Source of the DNA: Turnera subulata
Taxonomy: Eukaryota; Streptophyta; Magnoliopsida; Malpighiales; Passifloraceae
DNA: 64,000 nt
Direction: 5' to 3'
Assembly: GCA_028386065.3 (NCBI GenBank)
Contig: JAKUCV010006703.1
Span: forward strand, 1-64,000
Each line of letters opens with the position of its first letter. Positions within the stretch are counted from its first letter, which is position 1. The translations under genes and the position numbers were made by a program. The notes under the pieces were generated by a model that made no database searches, was not told where the DNA came from, and worked only from the letters and a program-made list of their open reading frames with translations. This document shows, piece after piece, positions 34,136 through 46,990 of the stretch.

Positions 34136-34826
34136 TGTTATATTTTTTATTAGAGTATTTTGATGACCTAAACATGTGCTTAATTAGAATTATTAATGAC
34201 TAATCATGTTTAGTGAATAATTATTGATTTTGATGATTAACAAACTTAGTTAGATGTTCGTATAAATTTGTGTTGATTGATATGCAGCGTGGTTTCATAC
34301 AAGAACCACACAAAAACTACGGGCTTTGTTTCTGGAAGAAACCACACTTTACTGTCAATATCAGAAGTGGTCCTGCTGCAAGTTGCTGGTGGCCCAGGTG
34401 GTCCTCACAGCATTAAACCTCTACCCCCAACTACTCAAACGGGCAGAGAAAGTGGTCTATGGCAAATAAGAAAACCTGCAACATTTATCTCTCACCTCCA
34501 AGCTCAATTGTCAATTGTGGTCCACACCTATGGTCCCGGATTGCCAAAAATGGAATGTTTTCAAGTAATTGAGGTGCAAAGAGAGTGGACTTCCTGAAAT
34601 GAACCCAACACCACCTAGTGGATTATGGAGTCAACTCTGAAGGCTGTTTTGTACCTCATAGTCGTTGGATGATAAGCTTATGGGTACTTAGAACCGTTGT
34701 ATGAAGATCTTCCTACCTACTCCCACTTGCTCAAGCTCTATATAAGGAAGAGGAATACTTCTTGGAAAAGCATCTCAGCCCATTTGAAAATTGCTTTGAA
34801 GTCTGTAATTGTGCTTACACCTGAGA
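34136..34826 (+). mobile_element. SIRE-like LTR, left part
   Basis: It begins TGTTA and resembles the start of the LTRs at 2639-4351 and 12456-14413 read on their sense strand (CCTAAACAT..., GACTAATCATGTTTAGT, then ggttt..aagaacc). It is interrupted at 34826 by the Tekay-like element and continues at 43012. No clear target duplication is visible, so its exact start is uncertain. Confidence 0.65.
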
Positions 34827-37800
34827 TGAAACGCCCGTATCCCAAATAGTCCAATTTAATTAATTAAAAAATGTGAAAAGACCAAATTGCCCTTTCTACC
34901 CGGGATACGATACAAACAACATAATCAACATACAATTATACAATAAATTTTACAAGAAAATGAGTATGCAGTGGAAGACAAAACATATAATAACATGTAC
35001 GCAGTGAACTCTATGGATCTGACCCGAGGAGGAAAGCACCGGCACCTGCTGATATGCACCACTGCTCAACGAACAGCTAACCTGTAAAAGGTCTATGAGG
35101 GGGTGAGACCAACCATTGTCTCACCGCAAACAAATAAACCAATAATATACAAATACAAATCAACTACAAGTACACCGGCATTAGGCAATAGCAAACACAA
35201 TGCACATACAATTCACAATACACAACACAAGTCATCACCAGACTTCAACCATCACTTATCATTACTTATTTTATCATCTTTGTTATTAGGTTTAAATATT
35301 TTATTAGGGCCCTCTACTGTGTGCGTCGAGCTCGGTCCCGTCTGATCAGACAACCAGGGCATAAGCCCAAATACAATCAGGGCCCAAGCCCAAATACCAT
35401 CATAGAGAGAGAGAGACAGACAGAGAGAGAGAAAGAGGGAGGTAGAAAGGGGGAGGTAGAAAGAGGGAGGTAGAACCGGTCATAACAGACCCATATGCTA
35501 AACCGCATGAAATCCCGAGGGGTATCACTTCCCGTTCGAACCAACCGGTCAACAGCCCCACAGTAGAATTATTATAGTATTTTATACTCAATTATGCTTA
35601 AAGAGTTGAGCCATAAGTTATGATCAAACAGTGTTGTGTGGATTTAATATCATATTCTCAAGTCCGGGCCCCCAGCCCGCAGTCCACCACACAAACCACA
35701 ATTCTATATCTCATGTGTTTAAGATAACCAAACAAGTCATGCTAGGCAAGCACAATACATCACATCGGACAACAGGACACATAATCAGGCACACCACGTC
35801 ATAGGTATCATCAACATAATACACTTTGCAAATAGCAACATCAGCACAACAGGCAAGCATGCATACGGCATTCAAAACCAAACAAATAATACCACTTTAC
35901 ATTCCAAGACAATTAACCGAGCATTTTAGGCAGTAATGCATACAAAGGTTTATAAGTCCTCACCTGGGCCATAATAATTGCCTCGGAAGCCGAAGCCTCA
36001 ACCCGCCACAACATTCTTATGTCCATAACGTCCTACGAATATACACATCATATAAGATGCTTACTCACCACAAATAAACAAATGCATGCCAATGTATGAT
36101 CTTGAGTTTATCCCGTAGCCCACGGCCCATTACTAAACCATCAAGGTCTAAGCCCAAACAACCTTATATTCTTAGCCCGAGACTAAAAGTCCACTTAAAT
36201 TAAATCATTAGGTTTTATCTTCCTTTGGGCCTAGGGTCCATATCCATATTAGTGGTTGGGCCTAAAGCCCTTATCTATAAAAGCCATTGAGCCTAAAGTC
36301 CATCTTAAAATAATTACCATTTATTTGGCCTAAGCCCTTTCCTTATCCATAAATCAATAAAGAAGTTAAAAGGGCCTGGGCCCGATCCATCATGAAAATC
36401 ATACTACTTAGCAAACCCTAGCCCAGCCTTTCCGGCCTAACGGTCCTATACGCGTCGGTAGGATTCCGGCCGCACCACTCACAACTCGCACACTCGATTT
36501 TTACTAAGTCCATATCGTTTTAATACATTAATTAAATGCATTTACACAACATGACATGTACAAAATCAACTAACGGCCAACACCGAAAATTACCATGTCA
36601 TGCCGGAAAGAAATTTATGTCCTGCTGGAACAGCACCCAAGCCTCGCCGGATTCTGGTCAGCCTCGCCGGAACAGTACCCTGACACGACGAAAAGAAAAC
36701 CACAACAAACTGCCCAACCCGAATAATAGACCCTGTTATCAAAATCCAACCCATTACTTTACTCGCTTTCAGATTCCAATATAATAAGCAACGACGGCTT
36801 AAATTCCCAGCAAGAATGTGCACACCAAGGAACACCCAACCGAACATCTATCTCAAGAGTATCATAGTTTTGGAATTCAAAAACCAGGTCTTCGGAACGC
36901 TTACCAGAAAGAAACAAAAGGAACCAAACCCGAGTCCCACACCAGCCCACTGTCCGGTAAAGCCCGATCAGCAACCCAAGCCAAACCCGCCGCCAGAATA
37001 CCTCGAACGCAAGAACTCAGCAAGCAGACATGCCCCGTCGCCACAACAAAAACAGCCAACCCGTCACCCAACAACCACCATCTACTCGCCACCACTCAAA
37101 GACAAAGAAAACAAAACCACAAATCAAACTTAAAACATCATCGGCACAAGAAGAAAGGAAGAAGAGAAAAGACAGAGGCAGTGCAACCTACCCCTCTACG
37201 GCGTCTGGACCCGGCACCAACACAGCCACAACATCACAGCATGACCCTTACTTGGCGACGGCGGGATGACCAACAAGCGTCGGGGACGGGTGTTGAAGAG
37301 GAAGAGGAAGGCGACGCATCCCACCCACCTCGTCTTCTCCTTCAGCAACCAGAGGCGACTCGCCTCGTTCTCCCCGCCTAGAACCCGCAAGCGCAACCAC
37401 CTCAGCCCCGCCGCCCACGACACAGTAGCTACCAGGCCGACCCACTCCCGAGCAACGGCAACGTGACCCCACCTCGGCTTCTCTGCCCGAGGCTATGCCC
37501 GATTCACCACCGTTCGTCAGCTTTCGTGCTCGTTCTTCCCTTTAAACACAGAGGCGGCGGCGCGCGGTTGGAGAAAACGGGGAAGACGATCAGCTGTCGG
37601 AGTTAGTGTATAAAGAGAGGAAGAGGTTTTTGGAGGAAATAGTAATCGTTGAGGCACAAATCGAGTAATGGGAGAGAAGAGAGGAAATCGGGGAACAAGA
37701 AAAGTGGGCAGCCGTTCTGGAAGAAAAGAGAGGAAGAAAAGAATGAGGAGAGAGAGAAGAAGAGAAGTTTTTATACCATAGGGTTAGGGTTGATTTCGGC

Positions 37801-38148
37801 CGGGACCAAAACGACGTCGTTTTGGTCTTAGGCACGGTCAACCCTCTTCCCTTGGTCAAAACGCAGGCCAAGTATGTGTTTTATGTTTGGCCTATCCCGA
37901 AACTACGTAGTTTTTGACAAAATTACACTACACCATGTGTTGCACCCCAAAACACAAATAAATTCCGTAGAACCCGAAACTAGAATTAAATCCAACATAT
38001 ATAAAATATTTCCATGTAAAAATAAATTAATAAAATTAATTTTCTTGACCAAAAATTCTAGAAATTCCACAAGGGTAAAATTGGAATTTAAATTCTAAAA
38101 ATTTGAAAATTCCATAACAATTAATTAACGAAAAATCGGGGCGTTATA
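34827..38148 (-). mobile_element. 3' LTR of the Tekay-like element
   Basis: 3322 bp. GC-rich in 36800-37870, AT-rich elsewhere. It includes a GA-rich minisatellite (35401-35475, unit gaaagagggaggta) that is longer than in the other LTR. The ORFs within it are present in both LTRs simply because the LTRs are copies. Confidence 0.88.
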
Positions 38149-39676
38149 GTTCTACCCCTCTTAACAAAATTTCGTCCTCGAAATTTACGTACGAACATCA
38201 AGCAACAAAATGCTTCCTTGACACAACAAGTGTCATCCGGTATCAAAGTACCGCTGGCCGAACTACCAAGTAGAACCATCATGTCCATCATTCACCTTTC
38301 CAGACAAGATCTCCAATATACCAACTCCATCATCGACTTTAGTCAACCACGATCAACATAACATAAGATCAAAGGTCTAACCAAAGAATCTTATCCAATC
38401 ATAATCAACATTATTAATGCCAGAATCCATCAACCATTTCATTTTTCATCAATCAACTAACTATATCCAATCTTATAATCCATTAAGCACATCCTCAAAT
38501 AACAGAATCTCAAATTGTTACCTACGTAACAAGATCACCACTCCCAATGTGAATACCTCAAAACCAAAAATTCATAATCAATTTCATGATCTGAACCTCA
38601 ATGTATTTTCTCTATCACACACCAATTCAACCAAACTCATATGTATCCCAGATCATACCTTAGGCACTAAAACCATCCTTACCGAAGTATCCCAGTTATC
38701 ATTCTAGACCTTGGGTTCTTCAAGACCCAAACATCCTTTCATAACTCACAATCATGAATCTCTTCCCCCAAGCCACACATAACATGAACACCAAATTTTT
38801 TGACGAAGAACTCAAAACATCACCATATCTCTCATCACATAATTGACAAACTAGCAGTTGAATCACAACACCCGAGATCACCTCCAAGTTAAACCTCAAT
38901 GTAAACATACTATCAACATCCTCATCTAACACACGAACTATAACTTCAGCCAATATTCATGATCAAAACCTTCTTATCACAATCACCATTAATACCCCAA
39001 AACTCACAAGAATAATTCCCTCAAGTATCTTTAAAATATAATTTCCCAAACATATCATTAGATCATCCTCAAATTAATTCAAGAAATCAACTCGAACTTC
39101 GAACAGGATTTAATCCATACAACAAATCACAAGTAAATTCAAATCCTTGAGCTCAGCAAATCAGATCACAAATAATATGATCACCAAGATTACAAGAATC
39201 ATATCCACAAGTATCACATCAGATCATCTTTAGATAGATGTAAACTCCAAAACAAAACTGATGGTTCTTACTTGTATTGACCAGTTCCATTTCAGGAACT
39301 ATCAAACAAGTTACCGTAGGGAAAAACACCTTCCGGCAACAACAGAATGAGAAGCAACAACAGTGTACTCACACCGTCAAGAAACGTAAACAAAGAATCA
39401 AGAGTCTACACCGACTCTGGTAAAGTAGTGGATATTCCACAAAACAAACTTTGCTACAGCCTAAGCTGTAAAGGGAAGCATGTCATTTTCACGACAGTAC
39501 CGGGTCATTCCAACCCTCAGCAGGTGCGTGTCCTCCACCAGATCCATAGGCAACTCACTATATGCATGCATAAGACGAATGCAACAACCGACACAAAAAG
39601 GAGCAGACTTATGCACACAAGTTCACAAAACATATCAATGCATCCCCAAGGATCTACAACCTGCTCCGCTACCAAG
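38149..39676. other. Coding-free interior of the Tekay-like element
   Basis: It begins (plus strand) with gttctacccctcttaac, the complement of the polypurine tract, followed by aaatttcgtcctcgaaattt, the complement of the conserved Tekay/Del 3' motif. No gag or pol motif was found on either strand. Confidence 0.75.
39661..39676 (-). promoter_or_regulatory. Primer-binding site, Tekay-like element
   Basis: Minus strand: CTTGGTAGCGGAGCAG directly after the 5' LTR. It is the same TGGTAGCGGAG variant as in the SIRE, Tork and CRM-like elements. Confidence 0.7.
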
Positions 39677-42600
39677 TGAAACGCCCGTATCCCAAATATT
39701 CCAATTTAATCAATTAAAATATGTGAAAAGACCAAATTGCCCTTTCTACCCGGGATACGATACAAACAACATAATCAACATACAATTATACAATAAATTT
39801 TACAAGAAAATGAGTATGCAGCGGAAGACAAAACATATAATAACATGTATGCAGTGAACTCTATGGATCCGACCCGAGGAGGAAAGCACCGGCACCTGCT
39901 GATATGCACCACTGCTCAACGAACAGCTAACCTGTAAAGGGTCTATGAGGGGGTGAGACCAACCACTGTCTCACCGCAAACAAATAAACCAATAATATAC
40001 AAATACAAATCAACTACAAGTACACCGGCATTAGACAATAGTAAACACAATGCACAAACAATTCACAATACACAACACAAGTCATCACCAGACTTCAACC
40101 ATCACTTATCATTACTTATTTTATTATCTTTGTTATTAGGTTTAAATATTTTATTAGGGCCCTCTACTGTGTGCGTCGAGCTCGGTCCCGTCTGATCAGA
40201 CAACCAGGGCATAAGCCCAAATACAATCAGGGCCCAAGCCCAAATACCATCATAGAGAGAGAGAGATAGACAGAGAGAAAGAGGGAGGTAGAACCGGTCA
40301 TAACAGACCCATATGCTAAACCGCATATACCATGCTAAACCGCATGAAATCCCGAGGGGTATCACTTCCCGCTCGAACCAACCGGTCAACAGCCCCACAG
40401 TAGAATTATTATAGTATTTTATTCTCAATTATGCTTAAAGAGTTGAGCCATAAGTTATGATCAAACAGTGTTGTGTGGATTTAATATCATATTCTCAAGT
40501 CCGGGCCCCCAGCCCACAGTCCACCACACAAACCATAAATCTATATCTCATGTATTTAACATAACCAAACAAGTCATGCTAGGCAGGCACAATACATCAC
40601 ATCGGACAACAGGACACATAATCAGGCACACCACGTCATAGGTATCATCAACATAATACACTTTGCAAATAGCAACATCAGCACAACAGGCAAGCATGCA
40701 TACGACATTCAAGACCAAACAAATAATACCACTTTATATTCCAAGACAATTAACCGAGCATTGTAGGCAGTAATGCATACAAAGGTTTATAAGTCCTCAC
40801 CTGGGCCATAATAATTGCCTCGGAAGCCGAAGCCTAAACCCGCCACAACATTCCTATGTCCATAACGTCCTACGAATGTACACATCATATAAGATGCTTA
40901 CTCACCACAAATAAATAAATGCATGCCAATGTATGATCTTGAGTTTATCCCGTAGCCCACGGCCCATTACTAAACCATCAAGGTCTAAGCCCAAACAACC
41001 TTATATTCTTAGCCCGAGACTAAAAGTCCACTTAAATTAAATCATTAGGTTTTATCTTCCTTTGGGCCTAGGGTCCATATCCACATTAGTGGTTGGGCTG
41101 AAAGCCCTTATCTATAAAAGCCATTGAGCCTAAAGCCCATCTTAAAATAATTACCATTTATTGGGCCTAAGCCCATTCCTTATCCATAAATTAATAAAGA
41201 AGTTAAAAGGGCCTAGGCCCGATCCATCATGAAATTCATACTACTTAGCAAACCCGAGCCCAGCCTTTCCGGCCAAACGGTCCTATACGTGTCGGTAGGA
41301 TTCCGGCCGCGCCACTCACAACTCGCACACCCGGTTTCCACTAAGTCCATATCGTTTTAATACAGTAATTAAATGCATTTACACAACATGACATGTACAA
41401 AATCAACTAACGGCCAACACCGAAAATTACCATGTCATGCCGGAAAGAAATTTATGTCTTGCCGGAGCAGCACCCGAGCCTCGCCGGAAAATTCCCAAGC
41501 CTCGCCGGATTCCAGTCAGCCTCGTCGGAACAGTACCCTGACACGTCGAAAAGAAAACCACAACAAACTGCCCAACCCGAATAATAGACCCTGTTATCAA
41601 AATCCAACCCATTACTTTACTCGCTGTCAGATTCCAATATAATAAGCAACGACGGCTTAAATTCCCAGCAAGAATGTGCACACCAAGGAACACCCAACCG
41701 AACATCTATCTCAAGAGTGTTATAGTTTTGGAATTCAAAAACCAGGTCTTCGGAACGCTTACCAGAAAGAAACAAAAGGAACCAAACCCGAGTCCCACAC
41801 CAGCCCACTGCCCGGTAAAGCCCGATCAGCAACCCAAGCCAAACACGCCGCCAGAACACCTCGAACGCAAGAACTCAGCAAGCAGACACGCCCCGTCGCC
41901 TCAACAAAAACAGCCAACCCGTCACCCAACAACCACCATCTACTCGCCACCACTCAAAGACAAAGAAAACAAAACCCCAAATCAAACTTAAAACATCATC
42001 GGCACAAGAAGAAAGGAAGAAGAGAAAAGACAGAGGCAGTGCAACCTACCCCTCTACGGCGTCTGGACCCGGCACCAACACAGCCACAACATCACAGCAT
42101 GACCCTTACTTGGCGACGGCGGGATGACCAACAAGCGTCGGGGACGGGTGTTGAAGAGGAAGAGGAAGGCGACGCATCCCACCCACCTCGTCTTCTCCTT
42201 CAGCAACCAGAGGCGACTCGCCTCGTTCTCCCCGCCTAGAACCCGCAAGCGCAACCACCTCAGCCCCGCCGCCCACGACACAGCAGCTACCAGGCCGACC
42301 CACTCCCGAGCAACGGCAGCGCGACCCCACCTCGGCTTCTCCGCCCGAGGCTTTGCCCGATTCACCACCGTTCGTTAGCTTTCGTGCTCGTTCTTCCCTT
42401 CAAACACAGCGGCGGCGGCGCGCGGTTGGAGAAAACGGGGAAGACGATCAGCTGTAGGAATTAGTGTATAAAGAGAGGAAGAGGTTTTTGGAGGAAGTGG
42501 TAACCGTTGAGGCACAAATCGAGTAATGGGAGAGAAGAGAGGAAATCGGGGAACAAGAAAAGTGGGCAGCCGTTCTGGAAGAAAAGAGAGGAAGAAAAGA

Positions 42601-43006
42601 ATGAGGAGAGAGAGAAGAAGAGAAGTTTTTATACCCTAGGGTTAGGGTTGATCTCGGCCGGGACCAAAACGACGTCGTTTTGGTCTTAGGCACGGTCAAC
42701 CCTCTTCCCTTGGTCAAAACGCAGGCCAAGTATGTGTTTTATGTTTGGCCTATCCCGAAACTACATAGTTTTTGGCAAAATTACACTACACCATGTGTTG
42801 CACCCCAAAACACAAATAAATTCCGTAGAACCCGAAACTAGAATTAAATCCAACATACATAAAATATTTCCATGTAAAAATAAATTAATAAAATTAATTT
42901 TCTTGACCAAAAATCCTGGAAATTCCACAAGGGTAAAATTAGAAATTAAATTCCAAAAATTTGAAAATTCCATAACAATTAATTAACGAAAAATCGGGGC
43001 GTTATA
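39677..43006 (-). mobile_element. 5' LTR of the Tekay-like element
   Basis: 3330 bp copy of 34827-38148, ending GGGGCGTTATA on the plus strand, followed by the duplication TGAGA. Confidence 0.88.
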
Positions 43007-43011
43007 TGAGA

Positions 43012-43527
43012 TATTAGTTGAGCTTACACTTGAGTTAATTCTTGTTCTCCAAGTTGTTACAAAGAGTAGTGTTTTAGGCAAGACTAGTGTGTAGTTTTGC
43101 TGGGATCTCAAATCTAGGATTAGATTTGGGGAAAGGTTAGAGTTTAGCCTTGGAAAAACTTGTAAAAGGTTAGAGCTTAGCCTGCAAAAGCTTGTTTCTT
43201 GTAAAGGTTAGAGCTGAGCCTACAAAAGCTTCGTTTCTGTAATAGGTTGAGGCTGATCCCGCAAAAGCCTAAGTTAGTGAGAGTTTGAAATCCTAAAGGA
43301 GGGTCCTTTAGGTAGTGGAGGTACCTGGTGAGGGGGAACCACTATAAATCAATGTGCCATCCTTTCTTCTTTCTGCTCTCTTATATTTCTGCTTGTTTGT
43401 TTTGCGGGTAAGTGGTTTGTGACGAAACCCTTTGGTTTGTCTGAAACCAGTCCAGAAATCAAACGCGATTAAAGGGTAGCCTGATTCACCACTCCACCCC
43501 ACCCCCCCAGGCCTATTTGGGCAAACA
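43012..43527 (+). mobile_element. SIRE-like LTR, right part
   Basis: It contains the reverse-complement LTR minisatellite (aaaggttagagcttagcctg...), the conserved aggagggtcctttaggtagtgga and ggggaaccactataaatc, and ends GGGCAAACA. These correspond to the inner end of the LTRs at 2639 and 12456. A C-rich run at 43498-43509 matches the G tract position. Confidence 0.7.
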
Positions 43528-43672
43528 TATTTTTCTTGCCTTTAAATTTTAATGTATGGTGAAGCAAGTATTGTGTACGGTTTAAAATTATAAGGGAAGG
43601 TGGTAGCTTGGTGCTATTACAAATATTTAATTGAGGAACTTCTTAAGAAGTTTGGATACTTTGATTTCGTAT
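43528..43672 (+). pseudogene. Copia pol remnant, RT C-terminal part
   Basis: Decayed translation resembling copia RT: EASIVYGLKL followed by YLIEELLKKFGYFDFVS. It continues at 43673 (and in the duplicated copy at 44236) with DSITPHEYAQIVG. It belongs to the plus-strand copia element whose 3' LTR starts at 46991. Confidence 0.65.
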
Positions 43673-44791
43673 CCCTATAATATAATTCTTAATTAAATTT
43701 AGAAGAGATTCGATAACTCCGCATGAGTATGCACAAATTGTGGGCGGGATTGATCCGTCGGTATATGCACAATCACTATTGTGGTTATGGGGCTGCCCTA
43801 TGCAATTTTTAAAAATTATTTGAGTTACCACAAAGTCATGGTATATATTATAGTGGTGTGAACACCCAAATTTGACCAACAAATTTTCCACAAAAATTAG
43901 ATTTTAAACATGTTTGAACTTAGGGTTAATGAGATGATTTGATCCTAGGAGTAAGGCACGTCAAGAGTTTATTTTAGTGGAAATAATACATTTTGGTAAT
44001 TTGAGCCTTTGTATATTAGAATGCTAGGATTAATTAGATGATTTAATGTTAGGGTAAAATATATAATAAGGTTTATTTACACTGAAATGTGCTTATTTCA
44101 TTACTTGGGCCTTTTATCTATTTTTTATCCAATTTTAATGAGATGATTTATCTTTGGGTTGAGGATGGGTTTAAGGGTCCAAGTTAATGAATTTTCCAGA
44201 GTTTAATTAGCCCATTAACACATTTCTTGAATTTTCCCTATAATATAAATCTTAATTAAATTTAGAAGAGATTCGATAACTCCGCATGAGTATGCACAAA
44301 TTGTGGGCGGATTGATCCGCGGTATATGCACAATCATTATTGTGGTTGTGGGGCTGCCCTATGCAAATTTTAAAAATTATTTGAGTTACCACAAAGTCAT
44401 GGTATCTATTGTAGTGGTGTGAACACCCAAATTTGACCAACTAATTTTCCACAAAAATTAGATTTTCAACATGTTTGAACTTAGGGTTAGTGAGATGATT
44501 TGATCCTAGGAGTAAGGCACGTCAAGAGTTTATTTTAGTGGAAATAATACATTTTGGTAAGTTGAGCCTTTGTGTATTAGAATGCTAGGATTAATTAGAT
44601 GATTTAATGTTAGGGTAAAATATATAATAAAGTTTATTTACACTGAAATGTGCTTATTTCATTACTTGGGCCTTTTATCTATTTTTTATCCAATTTTAAT
44701 GAGATGATTTATCTTTGGGTTGAGGATGGGTTTAAGGGTACAAGTTAATGAATTTTCCAGAGTTTAATTAGCCCATTAACACATTTCTTGC
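43673..44791. repeat. Tandem duplication, about 560 bp unit, across an LTR junction
   Basis: Units 43673-44229 and 44236-44791 are nearly identical (ccctataatataa...cacatttcttg). Each contains about 180 bp of copia pol, the target site AGTGG and the first about 370 bp of the gypsy LTR (starting at 43857 and 44418). The duplication therefore happened after the LTR inserted. Confidence 0.92.
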
Positions 44792-46003
44792 AAATTAATT
44801 TTAGCTCTAATTTTCGTGGAAAATCAGAGTTAAATCATCATTTAATTAGATTTTGTGTTTTTTGTATGATTTTGGCTTAAAGGGGTGTCAATATGTAATC
44901 TATTAATTTTGGAATGATTTTGAGAAGTGATAATCAAGTAATGAAGTGATTCTGGGTCGATTAGGGGGTTGATTACGCGGTAGGATCAAATCAGAGCTGA
45001 AATAGGGTGATTGGGGGTCGAGAAAGGAAAGAACGGGTGACACGCGGGGTGACCGACGGTCATCGCAGATACTGGCGGACATCCCCACATGACCGCCGGC
45101 ACTGGTGGTCATCCAGCAGATGACCGCCGGTAGTGGCGGTCATGCGTGCCCAGAATCTCCGATTTTGTTTCTAATTCGATCCTACGCGGTTTTGGACCAA
45201 ATCTTCGGGCATAATCTTCACCATTAAGCAGGTCCACGCCCCTAGGCTTCCCAAAACACTTTAAATAGGACTCCTCACACATATTTCAAAACACACACAT
45301 TATTTTCCATATACACACCCACAAGCTTGAGTGCTTGGAGAAACTCTACCTCTCCAAGCCTAGAAATCTTTTATAGGCAGAAACTCTGGTGGAATTTCGT
45401 GGGAAACATCAGTAGTAGTCCAGCAAGGAGGAATCAAGAAGAGGATCAACCGTTGAGCTTAGAAGTGGCAAGAAGGTGGGTGTAGAACACAACCCAATTC
45501 AAGTAGCTAGAGGAGGGCTACAAGAGGTAACACTAATCCCTTCTTGTTTGATTCTGATTGATTATATGCTGATGCTTTTGATGATGTAAGTGGCGACTTA
45601 ATGACATGTTTAGAACTACGTGGCTTTGACCCCGGTCACTCGGGTACGTAGGTAGTCTCGGTTTTACAACGGGATGCAAGCCAAATCTTCTTCTTCTTCT
45701 CCCCTTCTCTTTACTTTCCGCACGTGCACACCTACACAATGCACAATTTGCACTTTGCAATCGCACAAGTTTTCGACCCAACATGGATGGGTGCCTAACA
45801 CCTTCCCATCCGTGATGAACCCCCGATCTCATGTCTTTGGTTGCTATGACCATGTAGCCTAAAGGAGTCATACAAAGGTTTTTTCCAAATTTTTTCCTTA
45901 ATAAAATTTAGGTGGCGACTCCATTGATATGGGATTGACCCGAGGAAGAAGGTGAAAAGGAATAGGTGAATAGGCCCAAGTGATTTTGGGTCGGGTATTC
46001 ACA
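44418..46003 (+). mobile_element. Solo LTR of a Ty3/gypsy element
   Basis: 1586 bp, from TGTGAACACCCAAATTTGAC to GGGTCGGGTATTCACA, flanked by AGTGG at 44413-44417 and 46004-46008. There is no internal region on either side, as after LTR-LTR recombination. It is the same family as 62355-63943 and 198-803. GC-rich hairpin modules lie at 45050-45143. Confidence 0.9.
45050..45143. repeat. GC-rich hairpin modules in the gypsy LTR
   Basis: Successive inverted repeats of the form TGACCGCC-loop-GGCGGTCA. The last (45120-45143) is a perfect ATGACCGCC / GGCGGTCAT stem with a 6 nt loop. Degenerate relatives occur in the other two LTR copies (63225-63325 and 198-285). Confidence 0.85.
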
Positions 46004-46008
46004 AGTGG

Positions 46009-46410
46009 ACTTTCATTGTACTAACCAAGAGTACAGTGATGTTAAATGAATTTTTTTAATTCATATGGTGTAAAGTTCGCTGATGGTGGTGCCATTACTT
46101 TTTTAATTGACTTTGAGGCTAAGTAATTGAAATTATCTTAACGAGTATTCCGTTGAAATAAAACCTACGTGACTGTGTCTATGCGTTGTAATTGCAAAGA
46201 GGCAATAGACAACATGAAGAAAATAAATTCTACTGAGAGAAATAGACACATATAACTAATAACTTTTGACAAAATAGCGCTATTGAGCGATGCAATCAAA
46301 TTTCCATATATTATATGAAGTCAGAAGTGATTTGGCCGATCATCTGACAAACCCCCGGGAAGAGAATTAATAAACGAAACATCAAGGGGAATGGGACCTA
46401 ATATTGCCTG
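46009..46410 (+). pseudogene. Copia RNase H remnant
   Basis: Continues the pol remnant after the solo LTR. The decayed RNase H start (EYSDVK) is followed near 46327 by DLADHLTNP and then, after a frame change, RELINETSRGMGPNIA and a stop at about 46410. These match the LADPLTKGL...SRGMGL end of copia pol. It is heavily decayed. Confidence 0.75.
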
Positions 46411-46980
46411 ACTGGAATTAATTAGTGATGGCAACCCAACCTGCGTGATCGGAAATCCCATGAAACAGGTTCATATGGGTATTAGTAAGTCACTGATTAA
46501 TTCTGTTAGTACTCGTACTTTTGTCCCTTCCTATGATGTGAGAAAATAGTACTAGGCTACATTGATCGAGAGGATGAGCTAGACTCTTAATGGACTTCAT
46601 ATCCCTTACGGGTGGTGTATAACTTGTAGTATACACTTGATGAGATCTTCTATATGAGTGTGGAACGTGGCCGTTCCTATGAGGTTATAATTCCAGGCAC
46701 ACCTCTAGAGCACTCAAGAATTTCCAGGCGCGCGCACGGCCGAAATGTGCAAAACCGCGATAACACCAAGAATTGTGCGGGTGTAATATGATTGGTAAGA
46801 ACTCTCACTTGCCAAAGTGTTTATCAGATCATAGTAACTATTTTGTTATACTGATAGACACGGCTTGTTAAGACTTATCGGTCTAGGCTTGGTTCATAGT
46901 CTACGGACACCAGATTCGACGTATTACACTCTTTAGTATTTAGAACCCAGTTGATTTCTTTTAATTATTTCTTTTCAAAT
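46411..46980. other. 3' untranslated region of the old copia element
   Basis: Sequence between the pol stop and the polypurine tract, with the ggcaacccaacctgcgtgat and atgggtattagtaag text common after copia pol stops. No ORF. Confidence 0.55.
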
Positions 46981-46990
46981 ATGTGGGGAT
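46981..46990 (+). promoter_or_regulatory. Polypurine tract of the old copia element
   Basis: ATGTGGGGAT immediately precedes the LTR start TGTTGTATAAATT. Confidence 0.75.

Larger units (their letters stand above)
34827..43006 (-). mobile_element. Non-autonomous Tekay-like Ty3/gypsy element with 3.3 kb LTRs
   Basis: TGAGA flanks the element at 34822-34826 and 43007-43011. LTRs are 34827-38148 (3322 bp) and 39677-43006 (3330 bp), nearly identical by eye apart from a GA-rich minisatellite. LTR ends on the minus strand are TATAACGCCCCG... and ...ACGGGCGTTTCA. The inner sequence next to the 3' LTR contains AATTTCGAGGACGAAATTTT and AGAGGGGTAGAAC, characteristic of Tekay/Del 3' ends. The 1.53 kb interior encodes no gag or pol, so about 81% of the element is LTR and it needs proteins from another element. 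Confidence 0.88.

Noticed and set aside
36536..37871. Several ORFs of 60-187 codons, repeated at 41373-42729
   Set aside because: They lie in the two LTRs of the Tekay-like element, so their duplication is not evidence of coding; low-complexity, overlapping on both strands, no recognisable domain.
43857..44229. A second independent gypsy LTR insertion
   Set aside because: It is the duplicated left end of the solo LTR at 44418: flank, target site and LTR start are repeated together.
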